A stretch of DNA of 64,000 nucleotides from an uncultured Oscillospiraceae bacterium (GTDB lineage: Bacteria > Bacillota > Clostridia > Oscillospirales > Acutalibacteraceae): assembly GCA_958448165.1 (NCBI GenBank), contig CAUDCW010000003.1:62001-126000 (forward strand). Reading direction: 5' to 3'. The notes below the pieces were generated by a model. It had not been told where the DNA came from. It saw nothing but the letters and a program-made list of their open reading frames with translations, and did no database searches. The position numbers and the translations under genes are program-made. Numbering within the stretch: position 1 is the stretch's first letter; every line of letters starts with the position of its first letter. Positions 1 to 8,793 of the stretch are shown in pieces.

Positions 1-554
1 GTTGAGCTTTTAAGGTGATATTGCTTGCCTTGGAATCCGATTGTTGCAATATATAAGCCTTGTGTTTTTGAGTAATATACTCCCTTTATTCCGAGGGAGC
101 TGTTAGACAAAGCTTCTTTACGCTTTATATTCCCAACATTTGTCCCTTGGACAAAGTTGGCTTTATTCGCTGCGTCAAGGTTGACAATACACCCGCACGA
201 CTTTGTTGCTTTTTCTGTACGACAAAGATTACTCTGAGATACATAACATATATTACCACAATCACACCTACATTGCCAGAGATACCTGTCTCCCCTTTTT
301 ACTCGTTTCTGAGCTACTAATTTGCCGAAACGCTTGCCTGTTAAATCCTTGAGGCTTTTTCGCCCATTTAAGACAGCCTGCTCCTTGGCGATACACCCAC
401 ACGACTTAGTGTGACCACTTTTTAAGTTATATGATTTTACATTCTTGGTATTTCCACACTCGCATCTACATTCCCAGCAACTATTGCCAAGGTATTTGAT
501 TGCTGTTAATTTTCCAAAAACTTGACCCGTTAAATCTACACGAGGCTTGTTCAT
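1..554 (-). CDS. AP2-domain protein with two zinc-ribbon-like repeats, partial
   Basis: The minus-strand frame is open from an ATG at 554 to the left edge, so the C-terminus lies outside the window (184 codons seen). The N-terminal part holds two copies of a motif beginning near DLTGQVFGKL and DLTGKRFGKL, each followed by a CxCxCG cysteine cluster and a KSCGC end, which looks like a metal-binding ribbon. The visible C-terminal end (LGIKGVYYSKTQGLYIATI) has the form of an AP2/ERF-type DNA-binding domain. Such proteins are usual in phages and integrative elements, often as homing-endonuclease relatives, but no HNH motif is visible here. It starts 5 bases after the stop of the XRE gene upstream, so the two are probably cotranscribed. 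The family call is from motif form; the function is inferred. Confidence 0.7.
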   Translation of the reverse strand, partial: MNKPRVDLTGQVFGKLTAIKYLGNSCWECRCECGNTKNVKSYNLKSGHTKSCGCIAKEQAVLNGRKSLKDLTGKRFGKLVAQKRVKRGDRYLWQCRCDCGNICYVSQSNLCRTEKATKSCGCIVNLDAANKANFVQGTNVGNIKRKEALSNSSLGIKGVYYSKTQGLYIATIGFQGKQYHLKSS

Positions 555-559
555 ATCTA

Positions 560-1276
560 TCAACGAACCCTTATATTAACTCGCTCAGGTGCAATGTTAG
601 CCGCCTCAATGCCCTTGTCTCTTAATTTATTCTCAATAGAGATTGCTGTAGCACCTGACGATGCTTTTATTTGTATTGCTGTAAAGCCGACCTTTACGGA
701 CTCTCCATAAACCCCGCCTTTGGTGTCTACGAACTCGCCAGAAATATCATCTTCGGCAAGATTATACTCCCGAACTAATTCTGATAATTCATCGTTGGTA
801 ATTGCCCTACCTATCTCAACCTTAAATCCGCCTCTTGGAACACAGCCAAACATAAGGTAGTTGTGTTGAGGTAATTTTTTAGATGCTACACTCAATTTCT
901 TAAGCATTGGACGGAGTTGTTCTTTCGTTATTGGTTTTGACGAGTTCTCTAAAAAAGTATAGAAAGTCGGTGCGATAAAATAATCTCCGTCTATTTCTAT
1001 AATTCTATTATTCGGCAGAACTGGGTCATACCACAAATTATCTACAATTAACCTATCTTCGTTATCATATTCAAATTTCGCCAAAACAATTAAATCATCT
1101 ATATTGCAATTAAGTGCAGCACAAATACGCTGAATTGTATCTTGTCTTAGGCGGCGAATATCTCTATCGCCGTTCTCTAACTGAGATATATACTGCTTAC
1201 TACTTCCTATCATTTGTGCAAGCTGTTCCTGTGTTAGCCCTGCCTCTATTCTTTTTTCTCTTAATTTGTTTGTCAT
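560..1276 (-). CDS. XRE-family transcriptional regulator
   Basis: This 238-aa protein begins with a helix-turn-helix of the Cro/C1/XRE type at about residues 4-62 (TQEQLAQMIGSSKQYISQLE is the HTH core). The remaining ~170 residues match no domain I can name. The gene sits directly upstream of the AP2-domain gene and downstream of the integrase terminator. In integrative elements such a regulator usually controls the lysogenic/integrated state; that role is inferred from context. An ATG start and the HTH at the extreme N-terminus support the start. Confidence 0.75.
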   Translation of the reverse strand: MTNKLREKRIEAGLTQEQLAQMIGSSKQYISQLENGDRDIRRLRQDTIQRICAALNCNIDDLIVLAKFEYDNEDRLIVDNLWYDPVLPNNRIIEIDGDYFIAPTFYTFLENSSKPITKEQLRPMLKKLSVASKKLPQHNYLMFGCVPRGGFKVEIGRAITNDELSELVREYNLAEDDISGEFVDTKGGVYGESVKVGFTAIQIKASSGATAISIENKLRDKGIEAANIAPERVNIRVR

Positions 1277-1382
1277 ATTTAATCCCTCTTTTTGCGGTTA
1301 TGCTTTATGTGATTAATATAACATAATTAAACTATCTTGTCAAGCAAGTAGATGACTTTTATTAGATAACTTTTAGTAAAAA

Positions 1383-1420
1383 AAATAAGGACAAGTCCAA
1401 ATTAATGAACCTGTCCTTAT
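1383..1420 (-). terminator. Rho-independent terminator downstream of integrase
   Basis: A 10-bp inverted repeat (AATAAGGACA / TGTCCTTATT) with an 18-base loop is followed on the minus strand by a run of T. It lies just past the integrase stop. Confidence 0.75.
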
Positions 1421-1485
1421 TTCTGCATTATTATGTTTTTGCACTCAAGTTGTTGAACCGCCGTGTATCGAACGGTACGTCTCGA

Positions 1486-2697
1486 TTAAAAATTAATAAC
1501 ATCAAGTAACCCCACGGCTTTTGCTTTTTGCTCTTTTATTAAATGCACATAAGTGTTGTAAGTTATAGTAATGGAGGAGTGTCCTAATAGCTCACTTACA
1601 ATTTTCACATCGACATCTTTGTGGAACAACATAGAAGCGAATGTGTGTCTCAAAGAATGGATGCTATAATCCGTGCTTATTCCTGCCCCTTTGAGCATAC
1701 CCTTAAGCATCCTATTCATATTGGAATAGTCCCCGATATTACCCTTTGAATTTGCCATTACATAAGGCTTATCTCCGTTATATTTTTGTATATTTTTTAA
1801 TGCTTTTTCTGCCATAGCCGCCATAGGGATTACCCTTGTACTACTTTCAGTTTTTGTGCTGTTTTGAGTAATGTGTCTTGTCTTATATGGTTTATTTGTA
1901 TTGGGGTTAATTAATTTTTTGTCTCTGTTAATAGCGATTGTGGCGTTTTTATTGATATTAATGGTTTTATGCGTAAAGTCAATATCGTTCCAAGTTAATG
2001 CCAAAGCCTCTCCAATTCTCATTCCAGTATAAAGCAACAAAATAATAAAGTCTCCTCTTGGATAAATCGGTGTGCCATTAGGGTACTTTTTATTTGCCTG
2101 TTCGACAAGGAGTTTAACTTCATTTTCATTTAGAGCAAATCCTTCATTACTTGAATTAGATTGGTTTTCTTTTGGCAAAACTACTCCTAAAGCTGGGTTA
2201 TAAAATACTTCTCTTTCTAATATGCCGTGCTTATATCTTTGACTAATAGTGTTATGAACTTTGTGAATTTGAGAATATGAATATCCTTCTTTTACCATTT
2301 TGTTAATAAGTCGCTGAACATCATTCACAGTAACCTCTGTTATTTTCATATTCCCCAATTCGGGTATTATAAATTTATCAACACATCTTTCTTTTGCGTC
2401 GTAACTTTTTGGTTTAAGGGAAATTTTCATTTTATTCTCAAGCCACTCGCTAAACCATTTTTTTACCGAAATATTTCTTTCAATCACATTATTATTCTTT
2501 ATATACTCATCCCTCTTATTCTTTAGTTTTCTTTTAACTTCAGCCTCACTTTTACCATAAACATAAACTCTTTTAGGCTTTCCGTTTCCATCAAACCCTA
2601 ATTGTAACGACCCCATCCATCTGCCGTCAGCTCTTTTTACGATAGTGCCAGCCCCATTGTCTCTTCGTGAAGTGTTTTGATTGTTAGATTTTTGCAT
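1486..2697 (-). CDS. Tyrosine site-specific integrase
   Basis: This 403-aa phage/ICE-type tyrosine recombinase catalyses integration and excision of the element. An N-terminal AP2-like arm-binding region (about 14-65) and a SAM-like core-binding region (about 75-175) precede the catalytic domain. Catalytic residues are visible: Arg227 in TGMRIGEAL, His347 and Arg350 in HSLRHTF, His373 in LGHSS and the nucleophile Tyr383. All are present and the length is normal for the family, so it looks active. It lies about 280 bp from the 3' end of tRNA-Arg, a classical integration target, which makes tRNA-Arg the likely attachment site. Confidence 0.92.
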   Translation of the reverse strand: MQKSNNQNTSRRDNGAGTIVKRADGRWMGSLQLGFDGNGKPKRVYVYGKSEAEVKRKLKNKRDEYIKNNNVIERNISVKKWFSEWLENKMKISLKPKSYDAKERCVDKFIIPELGNMKITEVTVNDVQRLINKMVKEGYSYSQIHKVHNTISQRYKHGILEREVFYNPALGVVLPKENQSNSSNEGFALNENEVKLLVEQANKKYPNGTPIYPRGDFIILLLYTGMRIGEALALTWNDIDFTHKTININKNATIAINRDKKLINPNTNKPYKTRHITQNSTKTESSTRVIPMAAMAEKALKNIQKYNGDKPYVMANSKGNIGDYSNMNRMLKGMLKGAGISTDYSIHSLRHTFASMLFHKDVDVKIVSELLGHSSITITYNTYVHLIKEQKAKAVGLLDVINF

Positions 2698-2803
2698 TTT
2701 TATACATCTCCATTTGTTTATTTTTTGACAATAGTAATATGTAAAAAGTCAGCCTATTAAAACAGCCGAACTTTGCTATAAAAATTCTATCACGACTAAA
2801 AAT

Positions 2804-2827
2804 TTTTGACAACAGTTTTGACAACAG
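2804..2827. repeat. Two tandem copies of TTTTGACAACAG
   Basis: Two exact 12-base copies lie end to end between the integrase start and the tRNA-Arg 3' end, followed by a partial third beginning TTTA. Direct repeats here often serve as integrase arm or excisionase sites; that use is inferred. Confidence 0.6.
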
Positions 2828-2908
2828 TTTATTTGGTACTCAATGGTATTTATTGCGAAAAACTGACTTTATTAATTCTAAATAAGAATAATATCAGTAA
2901 TTAAAACA

Positions 2909-2958
2909 AAAAGCAAAAACCCCAGAAAAGCCAGTGTTTAAGCCGTTTCTGAGGTTTT
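2909..2958 (-). terminator. Terminator after the tRNA pair
   Basis: An imperfect hairpin (AAAACCTCAGAAACGGC pairing with GGCTTTTCTGGGGTTTT on the minus strand) is followed by a T-rich run. It fits termination of the tRNA-Gly to tRNA-Arg transcript. Confidence 0.65.
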
Positions 2959-2974
2959 ACTTTAAAAAAATATC

Positions 2975-3051
2975 TGGCGCGCCAAAAGGGACTCGAACCC
3001 CTGACCTACTGCTTAGAAGGCAGTTGCTCTATCCAGCTGAGCTATTGGCGC
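2975..3051 (-). tRNA. tRNA-Arg(UCU)
   Basis: The 77-nt minus-strand sequence folds as a cloverleaf. The acceptor GCGCCAA pairs with TTGGCGC, the discriminator is G and the CCA end is encoded (complement of 2975-2977). The anticodon loop CTTCTAA gives the anticodon TCT, and the T arm contains GGTTCGAGTCC. The 3' end faces the integrase. Confidence 0.95.
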
Positions 3052-3054
3052 ATA

Positions 3055-3128
3055 TGGAGCGGATGATGGGAATCGAACCCACACGATCAGCTTGGAAGGC
3101 TGAAGTTCTACCACTAAACTACATCCGC
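3055..3128 (-). tRNA. tRNA-Gly(UCC)
   Basis: The 74-nt minus-strand cloverleaf has acceptor GCGGATG/CATCCGC, anticodon loop CTTCCAA (anticodon TCC), T arm GGTTCGATTCC and an encoded CCA. It lies 3 bases upstream of tRNA-Arg, so the two form one transcript. Confidence 0.95.
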
Positions 3129-3207
3129 ATTTTTAAATTCTCTGAACAACGATTAATATTATATCATATGAAGCAATCAAAAGTCAAGACCTAAAGTAAA
3201 AAAATTT

Positions 3208-3254
3208 AAAAAACTGCTGCATCGTTTAACAGCAGTACTGTTTCACGATGCAGC
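3208..3254 (-). terminator. Terminator of the zinc-ribbon membrane protein gene
   Basis: A 10-bp perfect stem (GCTGCATCGT / ACGATGCAGC) is followed on the minus strand by TTTTTT, directly after the stop of the gene at 3270. Confidence 0.7.
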
Positions 3255-3269
3255 CGAGTATCTTAACCC

Positions 3270-3677
3270 TTAAAACCAGACACGCATTTTAAAATCCTGT
3301 TTGCATTTCGGGCAGGCTACAGTGTGCTTTCCCCTTTTTCTCGGCAATCTCAGCTTTGCTTTGCAATGAGGACAAGTGTGAAAGCAGTATGTTTTACTCT
3401 GGACAGCTCTGGTTCTTATTGTAGAGAAAAAGTATTTTATGCGCGTGAATATGTTGTCAAAAAAGCGCGCTTCTTTTTGCCTTTGGGCAATATTTCGGGA
3501 AAGTGTTCTGTATATTGCAAAAGCGGCGATCAGCAGGGCAATTAAGGTGATAATTACCGAACGGACAAAAATATTAACCATACACAGCAGGCAATAAATA
3601 ATTATCAGAAAGTAACAAAACTTATCTATACCGTACCGTCCCTGAAAAAACTGCGCAAGCCTATACATAAAATTCAT
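3270..3677 (-). CDS. Small membrane protein with C-terminal zinc ribbon
   Basis: This 135-aa protein has a hydrophobic hairpin of two probable transmembrane helices (about 20-58), a basic linker, and a C-terminal ribbon with CPHC and CPKC knuckles (about residues 102-125) that should bind one zinc ion. Similar short proteins of unknown role occur in Clostridia. I do not recognise a characterised function. It is a single-gene unit with its own terminator. Confidence 0.6.
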   Translation of the reverse strand: MNFMYRLAQFFQGRYGIDKFCYFLIIIYCLLCMVNIFVRSVIITLIALLIAAFAIYRTLSRNIAQRQKEARFFDNIFTRIKYFFSTIRTRAVQSKTYCFHTCPHCKAKLRLPRKRGKHTVACPKCKQDFKMRVWF

Positions 3678-3815
3678 AACACTGCACCTCTCTTTGCCTA
3701 TAATTATACTAAATAAGAAAGAAAAATAAAGTAGATTTTTGAAAGTTAATACAAAATTTTCAAAAAATTAATACACTAAATTATATCTAACAGAATTGCG
3801 TGACTGCCGAAAAAA

Positions 3816-3989
3816 CTAATCTAAAATTGTGTAAACAAGATTTTCCCATTTCAGATTGGTGTTTACGTCAATGTCCTGTGGAAGTAATGCTCTTGCTACA
3901 ATCATCTCTTCATTGTCAGTTATGTCGGTGCGCATCAGATATGCATAATCACCGTCTATTCTGTTTACTTTGTAATAATAAGGTCCCAT
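3816..3989 (-). CDS. Small conserved protein, DUF3006-like
   Basis: This 57-aa protein starts at the ATG at 3989, which has AGGAGG five bases upstream; a TTG 15 bases earlier would put that ribosome site inside the gene. The pattern of a short basic start, a RIDGDYA turn and a later ARALLP resembles the DUF3006 family of small beta-barrel proteins. Its function is unknown. It follows the M16 peptidase gene closely and probably shares its transcript. Confidence 0.5.
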   Translation of the reverse strand: MGPYYYKVNRIDGDYAYLMRTDITDNEEMIVARALLPQDIDVNTNLKWENLVYTILD

Positions 3990-4011
3990 ATTTTCCTCCT
4001 GCAAATTAACA

Positions 4012-5289
4012 TTAAAAATATTTCTTTATTTCACTTTCAATAAATTGTTTTACACTTTCCGGCTGTAAGCTCGTATCAATCAGAAAAGATATATTCGAAG
4101 ATTTAAAAATGTTCTTCGCACATATTTCTAAATCTTCAATTTTTATGCTCTCATATTTTTTCCTCCGTTGCGACGGTTCAGAAATTGTCAAGCCAAGAAC
4201 AAAATCACATAGAACATAGTTGCGGTTTATTTCACGCGGATAGTCATAGTCCATTAATTGGTCCTTTGTAAAAAAGCAAATTGATGAGTCGTAATCAGAT
4301 TTGCTGATTTTCTGCTTTACACTTTTAATTGTTTCAAATAATATTTTAAAACTTTTGTAAAAATCACAGTTATTTACCGTATAAGATATTGCAAGTAAGT
4401 TGAAGCCGTAAAATGACTTCAATTCTGTTGCGATATCATCCGTAAGGGCGTATTTCTCACGCAATTCAAGTCCGAGTCTGCTGCCGCAGCCTTCACCGAG
4501 AATTGACGAAAGAAGCCTGACAGTTTCATAATCCGTATCAGGACCGATATCAACAAATAGGACTAAATCACATAGTTCGGAATCACTATCGAATATTGAG
4601 TAACGATTGTTATAATTTCTGTCGGCAAATCCAACCGGTAAGACCTTGGGTATTTCATATGTGTTTCCTGTTGAATTAATCAAGCTGAGTTTTTCACAAG
4701 CGTATTTATAGTCACTTGTAGTAAAGTTACCTGTAATTGCTACACACGAATTTTGCGGACACAGGTATTTTTCTTTCCACGCCTCAACACTGTCAATCGT
4801 TAAATTCTCCACTGACTCCTCAGTGCCCATAATCGGCAGTTCATACTGTGTTTCCCGAAGATAATTTTCGTCTATCCATTGCGAAAAGCTTTGGTAATCA
4901 TTTTCGATCTGCTTCAGAACCACTTTTTTCTCAGAGTCGAATTCGTCCTCGCTGAACGAAAAGGAGTTGAAATATCTTAACATTATTTCAAATGCCGGAA
5001 TAAAATTTTCAGGAACGACAGATATTTCAAAGCTCAGGAAACCGTTAAAAGTTTTGCCTATTATTTCTGCACCCAAGCATTGCATACGGTAATAAAGCTG
5101 CTTCTGCGTTAAATCATCTAATCTTCTGAACAGCAGATGCTCCAACAAATGCGTTATACCGTTGTTTTCGGCTGTTTCAAATAAAGAGCCGACCTTGAAA
5201 TTGACACTGACCGTAACACTGTGAACATTGTCAAGCCTGTGTGATATCAGCATAATACCATTGTTTAATTTCTGAATTCGTTTGTTCAT
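4012..5289 (-). CDS. M16-family zinc peptidase homologue
   Basis: This 425-aa protein resembles the insulinase/processing-peptidase M16 family. The inverted zinc motif HLLEH lies at about residues 47-51, and the downstream acidic helix (SEKKVVLKQIENDY, about 118-131) supplies the third ligand. The C-terminal half has the M16_C fold pattern, including the loop that reads EGCGSRLGLELREKY. The ATG at 5289 is preceded by GGGTGAT and is preferred over one 33 bases upstream. The gene follows cwlD within 45 bases. In Firmicutes such single-chain M16 proteins act in the cytoplasm or periphery on peptides; the substrate is unknown. Confidence 0.75.
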   Translation of the reverse strand: MNKRIQKLNNGIMLISHRLDNVHSVTVSVNFKVGSLFETAENNGITHLLEHLLFRRLDDLTQKQLYYRMQCLGAEIIGKTFNGFLSFEISVVPENFIPAFEIMLRYFNSFSFSEDEFDSEKKVVLKQIENDYQSFSQWIDENYLRETQYELPIMGTEESVENLTIDSVEAWKEKYLCPQNSCVAITGNFTTSDYKYACEKLSLINSTGNTYEIPKVLPVGFADRNYNNRYSIFDSDSELCDLVLFVDIGPDTDYETVRLLSSILGEGCGSRLGLELREKYALTDDIATELKSFYGFNLLAISYTVNNCDFYKSFKILFETIKSVKQKISKSDYDSSICFFTKDQLMDYDYPREINRNYVLCDFVLGLTISEPSQRRKKYESIKIEDLEICAKNIFKSSNISFLIDTSLQPESVKQFIESEIKKYF

Positions 5290-5329
5290 TACATCACCCG
5301 ACTTTCTGACTTCATATTGCATTTATCAT

Positions 5330-6052
5330 TTAATCCGTGTTCTGATTATTATAATACTTCATAAAGCCGTCAAATATTGCAAGTGCAAGCTTGCTTTGGT
5401 ATTCGTCGTTTTTGAGCATTTTTAACTCGTCGCCGTTTGAAAGAAATCCACATTCAACAATAACAGCAGGATTTTCAGAATTATACAACAAAAAAATATT
5501 CTTATCTGCCGCCTTACATTCTCTTGTATTTTCGGGTTGAATATTGGAAATCACAGAACTTTTAATGCTTTCTGCAAGCTCGCAGCTGAGCGGATTGTTT
5601 TTTGAGTAAAAAATCTGAGTACCGCTGTATTTGCTCTGTTCAAACTTGTTCTGATGTATGCTTATTATAATATTATCAGATGAAGCGTTAAAAATCTTAA
5701 GACGGTTTTTCATATCGGAGGTTTTGCGGCCTTTTAACGTGTCAATGCCCTCATCGCAGATCGAGGTGTCGCTGTTCCTTGTCATTACAACATTTATTCC
5801 GTTCTGATGAAAAATGGATCTGAGCTTTAACGCAATTGAGAGGTTTATGTCTTTCTCCATAGTTCCGTCGGGAGCAACCGCACCACCGTCTTCTCCCCCG
5901 TGTCCTGCGTCAATGACAACTGTAACATTATTTTCGCTCGCCTCGGCTATTGTTGAAAGACTGCTGTACGCAGAACAGGTTGATAGTATAAACAAAACAG
6001 CACAAACGATCAAAAGAAAAAGACACACAAGCTTTTTCAGGCTTATTACCAT
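5330..6052 (-). CDS. cwlD: N-acetylmuramoyl-L-alanine amidase, CwlD-like
   Basis: This 240-aa secreted amidase_3 enzyme has an N-terminal signal/anchor helix (about 5-28) followed by the catalytic domain. Zinc ligands are visible as His51 in DAGHGG, Glu66 in MEKDIN and His133 in SIHQN, with the catalytic Glu200 in VECGFLSN. In spore formers CwlD removes peptide side chains during synthesis of muramic-delta-lactam in the spore cortex, which is needed for germination. The length and the single-domain layout favour CwlD over AmiC-type enzymes, which carry extra binding modules. It is the first gene of a unit with the M16 peptidase. Confidence 0.75.
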   Translation of the reverse strand: MVISLKKLVCLFLLIVCAVLFILSTCSAYSSLSTIAEASENNVTVVIDAGHGGEDGGAVAPDGTMEKDINLSIALKLRSIFHQNGINVVMTRNSDTSICDEGIDTLKGRKTSDMKNRLKIFNASSDNIIISIHQNKFEQSKYSGTQIFYSKNNPLSCELAESIKSSVISNIQPENTRECKAADKNIFLLYNSENPAVIVECGFLSNGDELKMLKNDEYQSKLALAIFDGFMKYYNNQNTD

Positions 6053-6376
6053 TATACCACCGCCAAATATCAGTGGTAAATTCTATGCTTTTTATTTTAA
6101 GCTTATGTTATTTTGTCTTGTCAGTAATAATTATGCTATCTGATTGATTAAATGAATGTTACGTTCATTTCCTTTCAGCTTAGATTTCGTGACAGCCGCC
6201 AATATCTGATACACTCCCGGTTGACGGTTGCGTTTTTTTACTGTCATTACCCCAGAAACAAATATTTACTATAAAACAGTATATCCAATGAAATATAATA
6301 CGTCAATGGTTTTTGTATTATCCACACGGTTTATCTCTGTTAAAAAAAGTCTGAAGTTTTGCAGATAATATAAAAA
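6053..6376. other. Gap between cwlD and the decayed signalling locus
   Basis: The only candidate gene is a minus-strand frame at 6131-6247 that would encode a 38-aa basic peptide (ATG at 6247, weak GGGG upstream). I cannot tell whether it is real. The rest is AT-rich with no RNA structure I recognise. The upstream region of cwlD is here, but no clear promoter pair stands out. Confidence 0.35.
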
Positions 6377-6416
6377 AGCTATATTCCGCCGTAAAAATAA
6401 ACAGCGGAATATAGCT
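6371..6416 (-). terminator. Terminator of the decayed signalling locus
   Basis: A 13-bp perfect stem (AGCTATATTCCGC / GCGGAATATAGCT) is followed on the minus strand by TTTTTT, 58 bases after the stop of the receiver-like remnant. Confidence 0.8.
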
Positions 6417-6473
6417 GTTGTTCCTCCTTTAACATTGAATGCTTTTTTATGCGTTGTGTTTTTCTTTGTGTTA

Positions 6474-7950
6474 TCAGAGAGTATCAACAACCGCCGACAG
6501 ATAGGTGGCTGATACCGAGCCGTAAAGAAAATTGTCGATAAGTCCGTCTTTTTTTGCTCGGCGAACCTTATCGGCTAATTTTTTCTCGGTGTTTTCATCT
6601 ACCACGAGAACGATTTTACAATCGGGGCAATACGCTTTTACTTCGTCACGGATTTTCATTCGCTCCTCAATTTTCCACGGCGTGTAGGCTGTGACCTCCA
6701 TTATAAGGACTTTCGCTTGTATATCGGCGCACATATCCGCTGTTTTGTCTGCTCCTTTAGCTTTAAATTCTTTTCGTAAAGCTCGGTAACATCGGAAAAT
6801 ATTACTTCGGTATATACACCACCGCCAGACGCCGTCCTCAAAATAGCCATTTTCTGCAAGCTGATAAAAATCCGAAAGATGACTGTCGCACTCAACCTCC
6901 AGATTAAAGCTTACATAATCGGTAAAGCTTCGCCCTTTCAGCCAGACAGAGTGCAGATTATACATTGCTGCCTCCGTTACCGTTTCAAAGAAATCATAAA
7001 CACGGATAGCGTCCTTTGTGAAAATCGTGTTGCTGCTCGGTATATCAATTGCGCAGTCAACACCCATAAGCTCAAGATTTGCAAAGGATTCCTCAAGGCA
7101 CAGCGACAGCCCCGCCGTGTCGGTAGTTTCAGATTTTTCTCCGATAAACATTAAGTTTCCTCGGCGTTTTATGAATGCTCCTATTACCGATATTTTTGCA
7201 AGCAGAGTGCGGCGTTTTTCTTTTTTCCGTTGCGGTATTATACTGTGCCAAAAGGCTATCAAGCAAGTCGATTTGATGCGCAGTCTGATCCTACAAAAGA
7301 TCATACAGTCGATTCTTTTCACGAAGGGTATTTATTTTAAGCTATGTGCGATAGTTTTCCCGCTCAAGCAGGTTGCTTTCCGCAATAGCCGCTTAATTCT
7401 CCTCAAGTTCATTGAGCAAATCGGCTATTTCAGATATATCCTCCAGCCAGAGGATATGACCGCCTTCGATTGGTATGGTAGGGATATATAACTATATTGT
7501 CCATTTAGGCAGACGGTAGTTTTCCGGCTTTCCAAGCGACATTGAAACAAATACGGCAATCAGAGGAATAAAAAGCATAGGTAAATAATACCAATACCAT
7601 AGCTGTCGTGACACTCCCGGGTCGGATACGAAATAATATTTCATCGACCTTATGACAAACTAAAACACATTCAGGAAAGCCACAGCAACCAAATGGCGGC
7701 GCACCTGAGTATGAATTATGCGTTTACTGACCGAAATCCCCCACCCGATATACAGACTGATATAGATGAAAGTGCGTAAAAGTCCGCAAGTCACGGGGCA
7801 AATATCAGAATTTCCTAAGACACGGAAAACAACGGCGCAGACAATCAACGACACAACAATGATTGCGGTATTTAAACTCCTTTTTTGGAGCTTTGACGTA
7901 TATCTCACATCACTTTTTCTCAGGATTAAAAATCTGTTAAATAATATCAT
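6474..7950 (-). pseudogene. Collapsed 7TM-sensor / kinase / receiver-like locus
   Basis: This stretch is a wreck of the signalling genes that are intact near 53-59 kb. From 7950 to 7660 it encodes the first helices of the 7TM sensor (IGWGISVSKRIIHTQVRR, matching IGWCLSVGTRIINKQVRH of the gene at 52957). A shifted frame at about 7500-7650 carries the next part (PMLFIPLIAVFVSMSLGKPE). From 7470 to 7325 the linker reads on through at least three in-frame stops. From about 7210 the frame resumes with AKISVIGAFIKRRGNL. Near 6830 a shifted frame resembles the PAS/coiled-coil part of the second kinase. The end (about 6740-6474) is the C-terminal half of a receiver-like protein. Stops, shifts and fusions show it is not functional as such; the last open frame (282 codons) could still make a chimeric protein. 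Confidence 0.85.
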
Positions 7951-8714
7951 TCTTCTCGTCTGTCAGCCCTTATTATGCTTTCCATCGCCTTTACGGCTGA
8001 AATAATTGCAGGCGTTGTGTCAAGTGAGTCAGAATCATTATAGCCATTGTTTGCTCGTTCCTGATTCCATATCACCTTTAACACCGCTCCCGCTCTGATA
8101 CCTCGAACAGATGACACAACAAAAAGCGTTGAACATTCCATTTCGGATACAAGCACGCCGCATCTTTTCCAAGCTTCCCATTTGCTGATGATGCTGTCCG
8201 CAACTGCAGTGCTTTCGGGGGCGTGCTGACCGTAAAACGAATCCTTTGACTGAACAACTCCGACTTTATAATTATAGCCTTCGTTACTGCACGCATCACA
8301 AAGCGCACTGGTAACGGTGAAATCGGCAACGGCAGGGAATTCTATAGGTGCGTATTCTTTGGTTGTACCGTCCATTCTTACAGCGGCTGAAGCCACAACA
8401 AGCTCTCCCGAAGGAACATCAAGCTGAATTCCGCCGCAGGTTCCGACCCGTATTATTGTGTCAACTCCGACATTATGCAGCTCCTCAACAGCAATAGCCG
8501 CCGACGGGCCTCCTATTCCCGTTGAAGAAACCAAAACTCTTTCACCCGACAAATATCCGCTGTATGTTAAAAATTCCCTGTTCTGTGCAACGAATTGAGG
8601 ATTATCAAGATATTGCGCTATTGACTCAACCCTCTCGGGCGCTCCGCAAATTATGGCGTATTTTGCGCCGTCGGCTTTTGTAACATCAATATGAAATTGC
8701 TTATTCTCGTTCAT
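7947..8714 (-). CDS. udp: Uridine phosphorylase-type nucleoside phosphorylase
   Basis: This 255-aa PNP/UDP-family enzyme cleaves nucleosides with phosphate to give a base and ribose-1-phosphate in the cytoplasm. The phosphate-binding GTCGGI segment at about residues 93-98, the STGIGGPS motif at about 65-72 and the ribose-binding EMECSTLF segment at about 191-198 are visible. The length is normal. The ATG at 8714 is chosen because AGGAG lies nine bases upstream; an ATG six residues earlier overlaps that site. The stop overlaps the start of the decayed sensor gene (ATGA), so the phosphorylase was once the first gene of that operon. Uridine versus purine preference is inferred from overall similarity. 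Confidence 0.85.
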   Translation of the reverse strand: MNENKQFHIDVTKADGAKYAIICGAPERVESIAQYLDNPQFVAQNREFLTYSGYLSGERVLVSSTGIGGPSAAIAVEELHNVGVDTIIRVGTCGGIQLDVPSGELVVASAAVRMDGTTKEYAPIEFPAVADFTVTSALCDACSNEGYNYKVGVVQSKDSFYGQHAPESTAVADSIISKWEAWKRCGVLVSEMECSTLFVVSSVRGIRAGAVLKVIWNQERANNGYNDSDSLDTTPAIISAVKAMESIIRADRREE

Positions 8715-8793
8715 AAGGCTCATCTCCTGTTTGATAAGTATATTATAACATATTTTTTGCAAGCTTGGAAACAATAAATTTGAGGTGATTAAA

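Noticed and set aside
2934..3194. An 86-codon plus-strand frame over the tRNA pair
   Set aside because: It is antisense to tRNA-Arg and tRNA-Gly; this is the well-known false protein read from the complement of tRNA genes.
6269..6490. A 73-codon minus-strand frame at the end of the decayed sensor locus
   Set aside because: It spans the strong terminator at 6371-6416 and has no protein-like features.
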